Positions 17,500-25,781 of a DNA stretch of 64,000 nucleotides are shown here, one piece after another. The stretch lies in assembly GCF_002900365.1 (NCBI RefSeq), contig NZ_CP025979.1:4526001-4590000 (forward strand), written 5' to 3'. Made by a program: the position numbers and the translations under genes. Origin of the DNA: Escherichia marmotae. Lineage in GTDB: Bacteria > Pseudomonadota > Gammaproteobacteria > Enterobacterales > Enterobacteriaceae. The notes beneath the pieces were generated by a model, which was not told the DNA's origin, made no database searches, and saw only the letters and a list, made by a program, of their open reading frames with translations. Position 1 is the first letter of the stretch. The number at the start of each line of letters is the position of its first letter.

Positions 17500-17998
17500 T
17501 GGTTTGCAATGGTTTTTTATTAACTTTTGCATTACATGTGTTTATGTTTATTGGGTATGATTAATTGATTTTATTGATATTTTTTTATTGATGCGAAACG
17601 TTTTAAAGACTGTTTGGGCACCTTGTTTCAGGCAGGCTAACAGTAGTCCACTATTAACTAGTGAACGGTAGATGAAGATGTAATATGGAAGTGATTAATC
17701 ACTAACTTGTCGATAATAATGATTTTACGTTGTTGGTTAAATATCAGCAACGGTGGCGTGTTAGCGCCAAAAATAAAAAACTTTACTCTGATGAATGTTT
17801 TTGGATGTTTTTCAATACTTGTTATGGGTAAGGGGGATATTGCGCCAAATTTTATTAAATTATATTGCGCGCAATATGTGTTTATTACCAGAGCATTGGG
17901 ATAAAAAGTTCTCTGTTATGAAAATCATAATCGGTGAGTTTGTTTCTTTCCTCAAAATAAGGCGCTTTATTGAACTTTAATTAAAAAGGAATTTTACA

Positions 17999-19228
17999 GT
18001 GAGTAATGATGATACCCTTGTAGGTACTAAAGCGTTGCAGCAATCTTTTGCTAATGCGCCTTATGTTCCCACTCAAAAATCCCTGCACGGCATTCGCTAC
18101 GATTTCAACGATGGTGCGCGCATCAAACTCCCTCCGGGTAACTGGCTGGTTAATTTAATCGACGACGCTTCCGGCAATGTTTTATTTACCTGTCAGTCCA
18201 GTGAAGGCTGGGTATTGAGCGGTAAAAAGTACTTTGTTGATTTTCGTATTCAGGTTTTTAAGGCGGATGAATCCACGCCGGTGTTGGATGTCGAGCAGGA
18301 TCTGCGAGACAAGTCTGTCATTATTCATTTCCCCACCGGAACGTTAGGCGATCTCCTTGGCTGGTTTCCATATGCCGAACGTTTTCGCCAGCAGCATCAG
18401 TGTCAACTGGAGTGCGTGATGGGAGCAGAAATTATCGAACTGCTCCACGAACAGTACCCTGAAATACAGTTCTCCACCCGCGAAACCATTAAAACCCATA
18501 ACCCCTACGCCAGCTACCGCATAGGGTTGTACTTCGAAGGTAACGACACCCATCAGCCGCTGGATTTCCGTCAGGTCGGTTTTACCCGCATTGCAGGCTA
18601 TATCCTCGGTGTCCCGCCGCAAGAAGAACCTCCCCGGCTGAAGCTCGACGCACCGCGCGTCATTGATGAACCCTACGTTTGTATCGCCACCCAGTCCTCT
18701 TGCCAGGCGAAATACTGGAACAATGGTTATGGCTGGTCGGAGGTGGTGGCAGAGCTGAAAACGTTGGGCTATCGGGTGCTGTGTATTGATAAGGAAGCAC
18801 ACTACGGCTCTGGTTTTGTCTGGAATCACATTCCCCACGGGGCGGAGGATTTTACCGGTGCGCTGCCGTTACAACAGCGGGTAGATCTCCTGCGCCACGC
18901 GGACTTTTTTGTCGGTCTGAGCAGTGGCCTGAGTTGGCTGGCGTGGGGGTGTCACATCCCGGTGGTGTTGATTAGTGGTTTTACCGATCCGCAAAGCGAG
19001 TTCTATACCCCGTGGCGGGTATTCAACTCACACGGATGCCACGGCTGCTGGGATGACGTAAGCATCGATTTTGACCAGGAAGATTTTTTGTGGTGTCCGC
19101 GGCACAAGGGCACCGACCGACAGTACGAATGCTCTCGACTCATAACTGGTCAGCAAGTTAACCGCATTATCCGCCAGCTTCATCAAACCCTAAGCGACGA
19201 ACGCGCCGCCCTTAGCCTAAAGGACTAA
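17999..19228 (+). CDS. Autotransporter heptosyltransferase (Aah/TibC family)
   Basis: A 409-residue cytoplasmic glycosyltransferase of the bacterial autotransporter heptosyltransferase family, which transfers heptose from ADP-heptose onto serines of a partner autotransporter. An N-terminal beta domain (about 1-105) precedes a GT-B-like catalytic part with GTLGDLLGWFPY (conserved aspartate at 118) and GLSSGLSWLAWGCHIPVVLI (about 302-321). Four cysteines at 347, 350, 366 and 378 form a metal-finger-like motif like the iron site of TibC. It starts with GTG behind AAAAAGGA. The autotransporter ATG lies only 3 bp after its stop, which points to coupled expression and to that protein as substrate. 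Confidence 0.9.
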   Translation: MSNDDTLVGTKALQQSFANAPYVPTQKSLHGIRYDFNDGARIKLPPGNWLVNLIDDASGNVLFTCQSSEGWVLSGKKYFVDFRIQVFKADESTPVLDVEQDLRDKSVIIHFPTGTLGDLLGWFPYAERFRQQHQCQLECVMGAEIIELLHEQYPEIQFSTRETIKTHNPYASYRIGLYFEGNDTHQPLDFRQVGFTRIAGYILGVPPQEEPPRLKLDAPRVIDEPYVCIATQSSCQAKYWNNGYGWSEVVAELKTLGYRVLCIDKEAHYGSGFVWNHIPHGAEDFTGALPLQQRVDLLRHADFFVGLSSGLSWLAWGCHIPVVLISGFTDPQSEFYTPWRVFNSHGCHGCWDDVSIDFDQEDFLWCPRHKGTDRQYECSRLITGQQVNRIIRQLHQTLSDERAALSLKD

Positions 19229-19231
19229 TTC

Positions 19232-22200
19232 ATGAATAAAACCCATAACATTGTCTGGAGTATGGCACGAAATATGTATGTCGTCGCCTCCGAATTTTCG
19301 CGTGGCGACAGCCGGATGAAAACGCAGGTGAAGACGGTGGCGACAATGGTATTGTTGGCGTTAAGCCCGCTTGATGCGCAAGCGGTGTTTACGCCAGACG
19401 TGACGGATGAAACGGTCGCGGGGGAGGCAGGGGAAAAAGGCTCGCAGCATAACACCTATGTTAACGGTAGCCTCCTGGTTGTTGGAACGGGTAATACTCT
19501 GGGGAGCGGCGGCGGGCTGGAGCTGGCGTCAGGCGCGACCTTTGACCTGAATGGTATGAGCCAGAGTTTCGATTATCTGTACAGCGATGTCGGCAGCACG
19601 CTGAACCTTGATGGCGGCGAGCTGACTCTCGGACGCGACAGCGGCTACAGTTCCAGAATATCGGGGATAGTTACCGGCAGTGGTTTGCTGGATATCTATG
19701 GTTCACTGGATATTTATGAGGAAAGCGATCTCAGCGGGCTGAGTGCGACAATCGATATCGAGCAGAATGCTGAGGTACATACCTGGAATGCGGCTCTCGG
19801 CACCGGGAGCATTGTGGTTGACGGCGTGTTATACATGGATGCATCCGCCGGCGATCTGAGTAACAACCTCAGCGGCAGTGGCGATATCTGGGCGATAAGC
19901 GCGCTCACCATCAGCGGCGAAAACGGCGATTTTGGCGGCACCTGGACCATCGACAGGGACAGCAGCCTTACCGTGGCAGATGTCCCGGTGTTGGGTACAG
20001 GTAATGTTGTTGATGGCGGCACTCTGTATCTCGGTGGCACTGAAGACTGGGCGCTGAACAGCGGCAACGTGATTAGTGACTACTACAACTACGACGGCGA
20101 GCAACACGTCGAGATAAACGCGGGTAAAGTGGTGAAACAGGACGCTAATATCATCACCATTGCGCACGCCAACACTTACAGCGGCGGCACGCTAATTGCC
20201 GAAGGCACGCTGAATGCCAGTGACGTTGGTGCGCTGGGGATGGGCGACGTGGATAACTACGCCATGCTGAACCTGAATGCGGCGGGAGAATACGTGCTGG
20301 CGAACCTGACGACATTTAGCGGTGGCACCACCACGCTGGCGGCGGGTTCAACGCTTAACACCGGCGTATTCACCCAGCAGGATGGCAGCGTTCTGAATAT
20401 CAACCTTGGGGAAGACGCCAGTAGCCCAATCATCACCGCCGACAGCGCCTCGCTGGACGGTACGCTGAATATTACTGGGGTGGGTAATATTCAGGAGCCG
20501 CTCAGCCATGATCCCTACACCTTCACGCTGATCGACACCGATGGCACCATCAACGGCGACTTTGACGACCTGACCATCGCCGGAATGAAGACGAGAGCGA
20601 TCGACTTCCTGACGGTCGCGGGTCGTATTAACCCCACGGATAACTCGCAGTACGAGCTCGCCACCTCGCTGTCCTGGTACGCAGATGAAAACAGTGCGGT
20701 CACAGATGCTCACGGAACCTTCACCCTGAGCGATCCCGATGGCAGCTTTACGCTGAACACCATACTGGCCGATGTCGCCCCGAACGACGCCACTCGCTGG
20801 GATGGTTCAACGCTGACCAAAGCGGGTGACGGCACGCTTATCCTGAAGGCGGCGAATACTTACAGCGGCAACACGCTCGTTAACGGTGGCACCCTGATTG
20901 CCGGAGTCGATAACTCGCTGGGTGAAGAGGGGGGGCTGGAGCTGGAATCTGGCTCCACCTTTGACCTGGATGGCATGAGCCAGAACCTTGAGTACGTATA
21001 TGGCGATGTCGGGAGCACGCTGGATCTGGACGGAGGTAAATTGACTCTGGGAGGCGACAGCTATATGACCTCCTGGTTTAACGGCATCGTGACTGGCGGC
21101 GGCCTGCTGGATGTGTACGGCGATCTTATTATCGGGCAGACGAGCGATCTCAGCGGACTGAGTGCGACTATCGACATTGAGCAGTATGCCGTGGTGGAGG
21201 CTCAAACCCTGGAACTTGGCAGTGGGCGTATTGTGGCTGATGGCCTGCTGCTCATTGAATCCGCATCCGGTACTCTGGATAACAACATCAGCGGCAGCGG
21301 CGATGTCTGGAGCACAGGCGATACCACCCTCAGCGGTGACAATAGCGGGTTTAGCGGCTCCTGGACCCTCCGTAATTATGCCAGTTTCCGGGTGGCTGAT
21401 GCTTCCGCGCTTGGCACGGGTAATGTCGTTGATGGCGGAACCCTGTATCTCGGCGGCACTGAAGACTGGGCGCTGAACAGCGGCAACGTGATTAGCGACT
21501 ACTACAACTACGACGGCGAGCAACTCGTCGAGATGAACGCGGGTAAAGTGGTGAAACAGGGCGCTAACGCCATCACCATTGCGCATGCCAACACTTACAG
21601 CGGCGGCACGCTGATTGCCGAAGGCACGCTGAATGCCAGTGACGTTGGTGCGCTGGGGATGGGCGACGTGGATAACTACGCCATGCTGAATCTGAATGCG
21701 GCGGGAGAATATGTACTGGCGAACCTGACGACGTTTAGCGGCGGCACCACCTCGCTGGCGGCGAGCGCAACGCTCAGTACGACCGTGCTTGACCAGCAGG
21801 AGGGCAGCGTGCTGAGCATTGATTTAGGCGCGGATGCCAGTAGCCCAATCATTACCGCCGACAGCGTCAGCCTGAACGGCACGCTGAATATCACCGGGAT
21901 TGGCAATATTCAGGATCCGCTTACCCATGCCCCTTACGCCTTCACGCTGATCGATGCCGACAGCGCTATTAGTGGGGACTTTGACGACCTGACCGTCGCC
22001 GGAATCGAAGCCAAAGAAACGGATTTCCTGACGGTTGACAGTCGTGTAGTACCCGCCGATAACTCGCAATACGAACTGACGGCGTCACTCTCCTGGTATG
22101 CGGATGAAAATAATGCGGCGACGGATGCGCACGGCATCTTTACCCTCAGCGATCCCGATGGCAGCTTTACGCTGAATACGGTGCTGGCGGATGTCGACCC

Positions 22201-23767
22201 GAACAGCGTGACTGGCTGGGATGGCAAAACGCTGACCAAAGCGGGTGACGGCACGTTGATCCTGAACACTGCCAACACTTACAGCGGTGAAACTCGCGTC
22301 ACCGAAGGCACATTGTGGCTGACGGATACCGGAGTAATTGGCGTGCCGGATGCGTCTGGCCAGGGGGCTGTAAATGTTGACTCTGGTGCCACTTTCGGCG
22401 GCAGCGGTGTAGTGAACGGCGATGTCTACAACAGTGGCAAGATTGCTATGAGCCATGAAGGCGAAACGGGCAACACACTAACCATCAACGGTAACTACAC
22501 TGGCGACAACGGTAATCTGTATTTCAACACGCAACTGGGCGACGACAGTTCACCAACCGATAAACTGGTCATCTCCGGTGATACTTCGGGTAACACGACG
22601 GTCTATGTTGCTAACGTCAATGGTAAAGGCGCACAGACGAAAAATGGTATTGAAGTGATCGATGTCGGCGGCCAGTCAGAAGGTGTCTTTACCCAGGGTA
22701 ACCAGGTGCAGATTGGGCTGTATGAATACCGTCTGTATGAAGATGAAGGCGACTGGTATTTACGCTCACAATCCACCGTTCCACCGGAACCGGATGATAG
22801 TGGCGATGTCCCGGTAACGCCGCAATATCGCCCTGATATCGGCGCTTACCTCGGTAACCAGTGGATGGTGCGTAACCTGCAAATGCAGACGTTGTACGAT
22901 CGCGAAGGTAGTCAGTACCATAATGAAGATGGCAGTGTCTGGATGCGTTTCAAGGCGGGTAATGCCGGGTCGCAGGCGGCTGACGGCAATGTTGATATCA
23001 ACAACAACTATTCGCAGTTTCAGTTGGGCGGCGATATCCTGGCGTGGGATAACGACAGGCAGAGTCTGAAAGTCGGCGTGATGGCCAGTTACATCAACGC
23101 AGACACCGACAGCGAGGGTAATCGTGGCGCGGACGGCAGTCGGTTCAGCGCGACAGGTAATGTTGATGGCTACAATCTCGGAGTATATGCGACCTGGTTT
23201 GCTGATGCGCAAAACCATCAAGGGGTTTATGTCGATAGCTGGTATCAGTATGGCTTCTACAACAACAGCGTGAGTAACGGTGACGTAGGTTCTGAGGGTT
23301 ATGACTCCACGGCACATGCCATCTCGCTGGAGACGGGCTACCGCCACGATATTGCGCTGAGTAACCAGAATACAGTGAGCCTGATACCACAGGCGCAGGC
23401 GACCTGGCAGAAGTATGATGCTGACAGCGTTATCGACAATAACGGCACTCGTATTGACGATCAGGATAGTGATAGCTGGACCACCCGTCTGGGGCTGCGT
23501 GTGGATGGTAAATTGCACAGGAACGCAAAATCCATGATCCAGCCATTTGCCGAAGTGAACTGGTTGTACACTAGCGGTGATGTTTCAGTTTCGTTCGATG
23601 GCGCGGAGATGAAACAGGATAGCCCGACTAACCGGGCGCAGGCGAAAGTAGGGATTCAGGCGAACCAGGACTGCCAGTGGAGTATTACTGGCCAGGTTGT
23701 TGGTGAGACAGGAAGCCATAACTATAACGATCTTAATGGCAGTCTGAACCTGCGTTACAGTTGGTAA
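19232..23767 (+). CDS. AIDA/TibA-like autotransporter adhesin, probably heptosylated
   Basis: A 1511-residue type Va autotransporter. Residues 1-28 are an extended signal peptide region (MNKTHNIVWSMARNMYVVAS), followed by a hydrophobic core ending AQA at 49-51. The passenger is a beta-helix built from two 473-residue repeats (nucleotide period exactly 1419), with ANTYSG passenger-transport motifs near 314, 542, 787 and 1015. A proline-rich linker (PPEPDD near 1185) leads to the barrel, about 1198-1511, which ends LRYSW. The only cysteine is in the barrel. Adhesion and autoaggregation are inferred from AIDA-I, TibA and Ag43. The adjacent heptosyltransferase suggests glycosylation of passenger serines before export. 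Confidence 0.92.
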   Translation: MNKTHNIVWSMARNMYVVASEFSRGDSRMKTQVKTVATMVLLALSPLDAQAVFTPDVTDETVAGEAGEKGSQHNTYVNGSLLVVGTGNTLGSGGGLELASGATFDLNGMSQSFDYLYSDVGSTLNLDGGELTLGRDSGYSSRISGIVTGSGLLDIYGSLDIYEESDLSGLSATIDIEQNAEVHTWNAALGTGSIVVDGVLYMDASAGDLSNNLSGSGDIWAISALTISGENGDFGGTWTIDRDSSLTVADVPVLGTGNVVDGGTLYLGGTEDWALNSGNVISDYYNYDGEQHVEINAGKVVKQDANIITIAHANTYSGGTLIAEGTLNASDVGALGMGDVDNYAMLNLNAAGEYVLANLTTFSGGTTTLAAGSTLNTGVFTQQDGSVLNINLGEDASSPIITADSASLDGTLNITGVGNIQEPLSHDPYTFTLIDTDGTINGDFDDLTIAGMKTRAIDFLTVAGRINPTDNSQYELATSLSWYADENSAVTDAHGTFTLSDPDGSFTLNTILADVAPNDATRWDGSTLTKAGDGTLILKAANTYSGNTLVNGGTLIAGVDNSLGEEGGLELESGSTFDLDGMSQNLEYVYGDVGSTLDLDGGKLTLGGDSYMTSWFNGIVTGGGLLDVYGDLIIGQTSDLSGLSATIDIEQYAVVEAQTLELGSGRIVADGLLLIESASGTLDNNISGSGDVWSTGDTTLSGDNSGFSGSWTLRNYASFRVADASALGTGNVVDGGTLYLGGTEDWALNSGNVISDYYNYDGEQLVEMNAGKVVKQGANAITIAHANTYSGGTLIAEGTLNASDVGALGMGDVDNYAMLNLNAAGEYVLANLTTFSGGTTSLAASATLSTTVLDQQEGSVLSIDLGADASSPIITADSVSLNGTLNITGIGNIQDPLTHAPYAFTLIDADSAISGDFDDLTVAGIEAKETDFLTVDSRVVPADNSQYELTASLSWYADENNAATDAHGIFTLSDPDGSFTLNTVLADVDPNSVTGWDGKTLTKAGDGTLILNTANTYSGETRVTEGTLWLTDTGVIGVPDASGQGAVNVDSGATFGGSGVVNGDVYNSGKIAMSHEGETGNTLTINGNYTGDNGNLYFNTQLGDDSSPTDKLVISGDTSGNTTVYVANVNGKGAQTKNGIEVIDVGGQSEGVFTQGNQVQIGLYEYRLYEDEGDWYLRSQSTVPPEPDDSGDVPVTPQYRPDIGAYLGNQWMVRNLQMQTLYDREGSQYHNEDGSVWMRFKAGNAGSQAADGNVDINNNYSQFQLGGDILAWDNDRQSLKVGVMASYINADTDSEGNRGADGSRFSATGNVDGYNLGVYATWFADAQNHQGVYVDSWYQYGFYNNSVSNGDVGSEGYDSTAHAISLETGYRHDIALSNQNTVSLIPQAQATWQKYDADSVIDNNGTRIDDQDSDSWTTRLGLRVDGKLHRNAKSMIQPFAEVNWLYTSGDVSVSFDGAEMKQDSPTNRAQAKVGIQANQDCQWSITGQVVGETGSHNYNDLNGSLNLRYSW
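19450..20868 (+). repeat. Autotransporter passenger repeat, copy 1
   Basis: First copy of a 1419-bp (473-codon) in-frame tandem repeat. Anchors in the two copies are separated by exactly 1419 bp at three places: TTTGACCTG at 19541, CTGTATC at 20024 and CGCTGACCAA at 20811. The outer edge is approximate. Each copy holds one GLELxSGxTFDLxGMSQ start, one TEDWALNSGN segment, one SLSWYADEN segment and two ANTYSG motifs. Confidence 0.85.
20869..22287 (+). repeat. Autotransporter passenger repeat, copy 2
   Basis: Second copy, aligned to copy 1 without net insertion or deletion (anchors at 20960, 21443 and 22230). The stretch 21443-21759 differs from 20024-20340 at only about 20 bases, while the preceding 400 bp are clearly more diverged, giving a mosaic of conserved and variable blocks. 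A final ANTYSG-type motif beyond it leads into the autochaperone-like region. Confidence 0.85.
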
Positions 23768-23777
23768 AATACAGAGG

Positions 23778-23810
23778 ACTTACCCGGTGTTGTTTCGCCG
23801 CCGGGTAAGT
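23778..23810 (+). terminator. Hairpin after the autotransporter gene
   Basis: A perfect 10-bp stem ACTTACCCGG / CCGGGTAAGT with a 13-nt loop starts 11 bp after the stop, between convergent operon and narQ. The T-run is poor, so it may terminate weakly. Confidence 0.55.
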
Positions 23811-23875
23811 AAATGTATCAGGCTTATATCAGTCGTAGAGCCTTATTTAAAGTCGGCTTATTTCGAGCATGGATG

Positions 23876-25576
23876 TCAAATAAGCTGGCTTTCCTCACCC
23901 TCCGCAGAGCGAAAGCTAATACTCACTAACGTGCCACCGCCAGAAGGTTGCGAAAAAGTCAGCGTACCACCCAGCCGTTCTGCACGCTCGCGCATGATAT
24001 TCAGACCATAATGACCTTCGGGTTCTTTCGGTTCACCGATGCCGATACCGTTATCACGGATATAGACCGTGTGATTGCCGTCCGGCGCGGTGACGCAACT
24101 GACGGCAATTTCGCTGGCGTTGGCGTGCTTCATCGCATTCAGCACCGCCTCGCGAATAATTTGCAACAAATGCACTTGCATTTGTGCATCCAGCGCCAGG
24201 GTTGGCAGACGGCAGTCGAGCGTCAGTCTGGCACTGGTTTGGTTTTGCAACGCATCCAGCATTTCACGCAGCGCAGAGGGGAGATCCGCCTGCTGGAGTG
24301 TCAGACGGAAAGTGGTCAACAGTTCGCGCAACTGCCGATAAGCATCATTCAACGCTTGGGAAAAATCGGCCATGATACTTTGTGCGGTGGCGTTATCTTC
24401 CGGTATCGAACGCTTCAGTAATGTCAACTGGATACGTAAGTAAGAAAGCACCTGTGCCAGCGAGTCGTGCAACTCGCGGGCGATGGTTGCGCGTTCTTCC
24501 ATCAACAGCAACTGCTGAAAATGCTTCTGCGCCTGATTAAAGTACAAACCACGGCCCAGCATCGACGAAACGCTGTTAAGCAGCGGTTCTGACGCTGACA
24601 CGTTACTATTTTGCCAGTGTAGTTCGCCATACACTGTCTCTTGCATGGTCACCGGCAAAATTTGCATCGGCAGTTCAGGGTTTGGCTTTCCTTCGCTAAT
24701 CCGCCAGTTTTCACCAACGTTAAGCTCCAGGTAATCAGCCGCTTCATTGTCGCGAACAATCTGCAAAATATGACGGAAACAATGTACATCAATCTGGCTG
24801 GTATTTAGCGCCTGCGAGCATTGGTACAGCACTTCCAGACGGCGCTTCGCTTCGTGGAGATCGCGGGTTTTTTCTTCTACTGACGCCTCCAGCGAGCGGT
24901 ACAACTTATGCAGCTCGCTCGACATCTGGTTAAAGGTTTTTGCAAGCAGCCCCAGTTCATTCGGCAGGCTGGTATCCAGTGGCGGTGAGTCGAACTGCCC
25001 GTGTTCAATACGCTGACTGGCGGTCACCAGATGATTCAGCGGAGCAACCACCTGATGGCGTATGCGGCGCAGAGTAAAAAAGACCAGCGTGAAAATACCG
25101 ATGCCGCCAGCCAGAGAAATCGCCACCACCAGCAGCATTTTGCGTTCAGCGTAGTGCTGCAAAGCCAGCACGAACAGGTCTATCTGATTGACATAACTAT
25201 TGATATTAGCCTGATACCACGGCAAATCGCCGTTAATGAGCCGGTTATTCATCTCCAGCCAGTTGGCATTTAAATGCGCATAGCGAGTTTTTACCGCTTC
25301 TGGCACATACCAGACGTTGAGATTGGTTAATACCGGTGAATGCAGTGCCTGCTGGAACAGTTGGCGATGCGCATTGAGCTGCGGGCTGCCGCGTTGCAGA
25401 TCGTAACCCAAACGATAACTTTGCATACGTAGCGATCCGGCAATATTGATCGCTTCGGCATCGCGCAAACTGCTCGCCAAAGTTAGCAGAGCAATACCAG
25501 TGGAAAGGATCGACAGCAGCACAATGTAAAAAAAGGCCCGGGCCAGACTGGCCGAGACGGGTCGTTTGACAATCAC
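23876..25576 (-). CDS. narQ: Nitrate/nitrite sensor kinase NarQ
   Basis: A 566-residue membrane histidine kinase. First span about 13-34; periplasmic nitrate-sensing domain with the P-box segment AGSLRMQSYRLGYD (about 45-58); second span about 147-170; HAMP; coiled S-helix; a GAF-like region; the HisKA_3 phosphoacceptor ERATIARELHDSLAQ near 370; and an ATPase domain with DNGIGIG and GHYGLNIMRERA. It phosphorylates NarL and NarP. I chose the GTG at 25576 (MIVKRPVSA), with GGAGAAG just upstream, over an ATG five codons earlier. Divergent from aegA. Confidence 0.95.
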   Translation of the reverse strand: MIVKRPVSASLARAFFYIVLLSILSTGIALLTLASSLRDAEAINIAGSLRMQSYRLGYDLQRGSPQLNAHRQLFQQALHSPVLTNLNVWYVPEAVKTRYAHLNANWLEMNNRLINGDLPWYQANINSYVNQIDLFVLALQHYAERKMLLVVAISLAGGIGIFTLVFFTLRRIRHQVVAPLNHLVTASQRIEHGQFDSPPLDTSLPNELGLLAKTFNQMSSELHKLYRSLEASVEEKTRDLHEAKRRLEVLYQCSQALNTSQIDVHCFRHILQIVRDNEAADYLELNVGENWRISEGKPNPELPMQILPVTMQETVYGELHWQNSNVSASEPLLNSVSSMLGRGLYFNQAQKHFQQLLLMEERATIARELHDSLAQVLSYLRIQLTLLKRSIPEDNATAQSIMADFSQALNDAYRQLRELLTTFRLTLQQADLPSALREMLDALQNQTSARLTLDCRLPTLALDAQMQVHLLQIIREAVLNAMKHANASEIAVSCVTAPDGNHTVYIRDNGIGIGEPKEPEGHYGLNIMRERAERLGGTLTFSQPSGGGTLVSISFRSAEGEESQLI

Positions 25577-25781
25577 ACGCGTCTTCTCCACATAAAATAA
25601 TTAATGTTTCAGGTCGCTGAAACGCAATTTAATAAGCGATGAGATTATTTGATCTGCCACAGTTTATAGCGAAATAGTTACTTGTCCTGGGCAAATGAAT
25701 ATTGCCGATTCCCCTGTAAGTCGGGTAATAACAACACTCATATAAAGAATAAGGTTTTTACAACCAAAAAAGAAGGTCGTT

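Larger units (their letters stand above)
16590..17998. other. Intergenic region between acrD and the autotransporter operon
   Basis: 1.4 kb without a credible gene. The first part (to about 17,035) has ordinary composition and holds the acrD promoter. From about 17,040 it turns very AT-rich with many T- and A-runs, as in H-NS-silenced acquired DNA. Structures seen are four GATC sites at 17353-17391 overlapping a 14-bp inverted repeat, an 8-bp inverted repeat at 17479-17499, and an orphan Shine-Dalgarno-like GAGGAGG at 17300. Two overlapping short frames in 17.7-18.0 kb look like chance. Confidence 0.6.

Noticed and set aside
17650..17690. Possible RfaH ops element (GAACGGTAGATG)
   Set aside because: It matches only the GGTAG centre of the ops consensus, not the flanking bases.
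17707..17980. Two overlapping frames of 65 and 61 residues before the heptosyltransferase
   Set aside because: They overlap each other in different frames in very AT-rich DNA, lack good ribosome-binding sites and resemble no family I know. A short leader peptide cannot be fully excluded.
20807..21586. 259-residue open frame antisense to the autotransporter gene
   Set aside because: It is the mirror of a repeated, codon-biased beta-helix coding sequence; a similar antisense frame appears in the other repeat copy, it has no ribosome-binding site and no family features.
22766..23518. 250-residue open frame antisense to the autotransporter barrel
   Set aside because: A shadow of the barrel-coding strand with low-complexity valine/isoleucine-rich composition and no start signal.
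25682..25694. FNR-like site TTGTC-CTGG-GCAA upstream of aegA
   Set aside because: aegA is FNR-regulated in E. coli, but this sequence lacks the central AT bases of TTGAT-N4-ATCAA, so I do not list it as a site.
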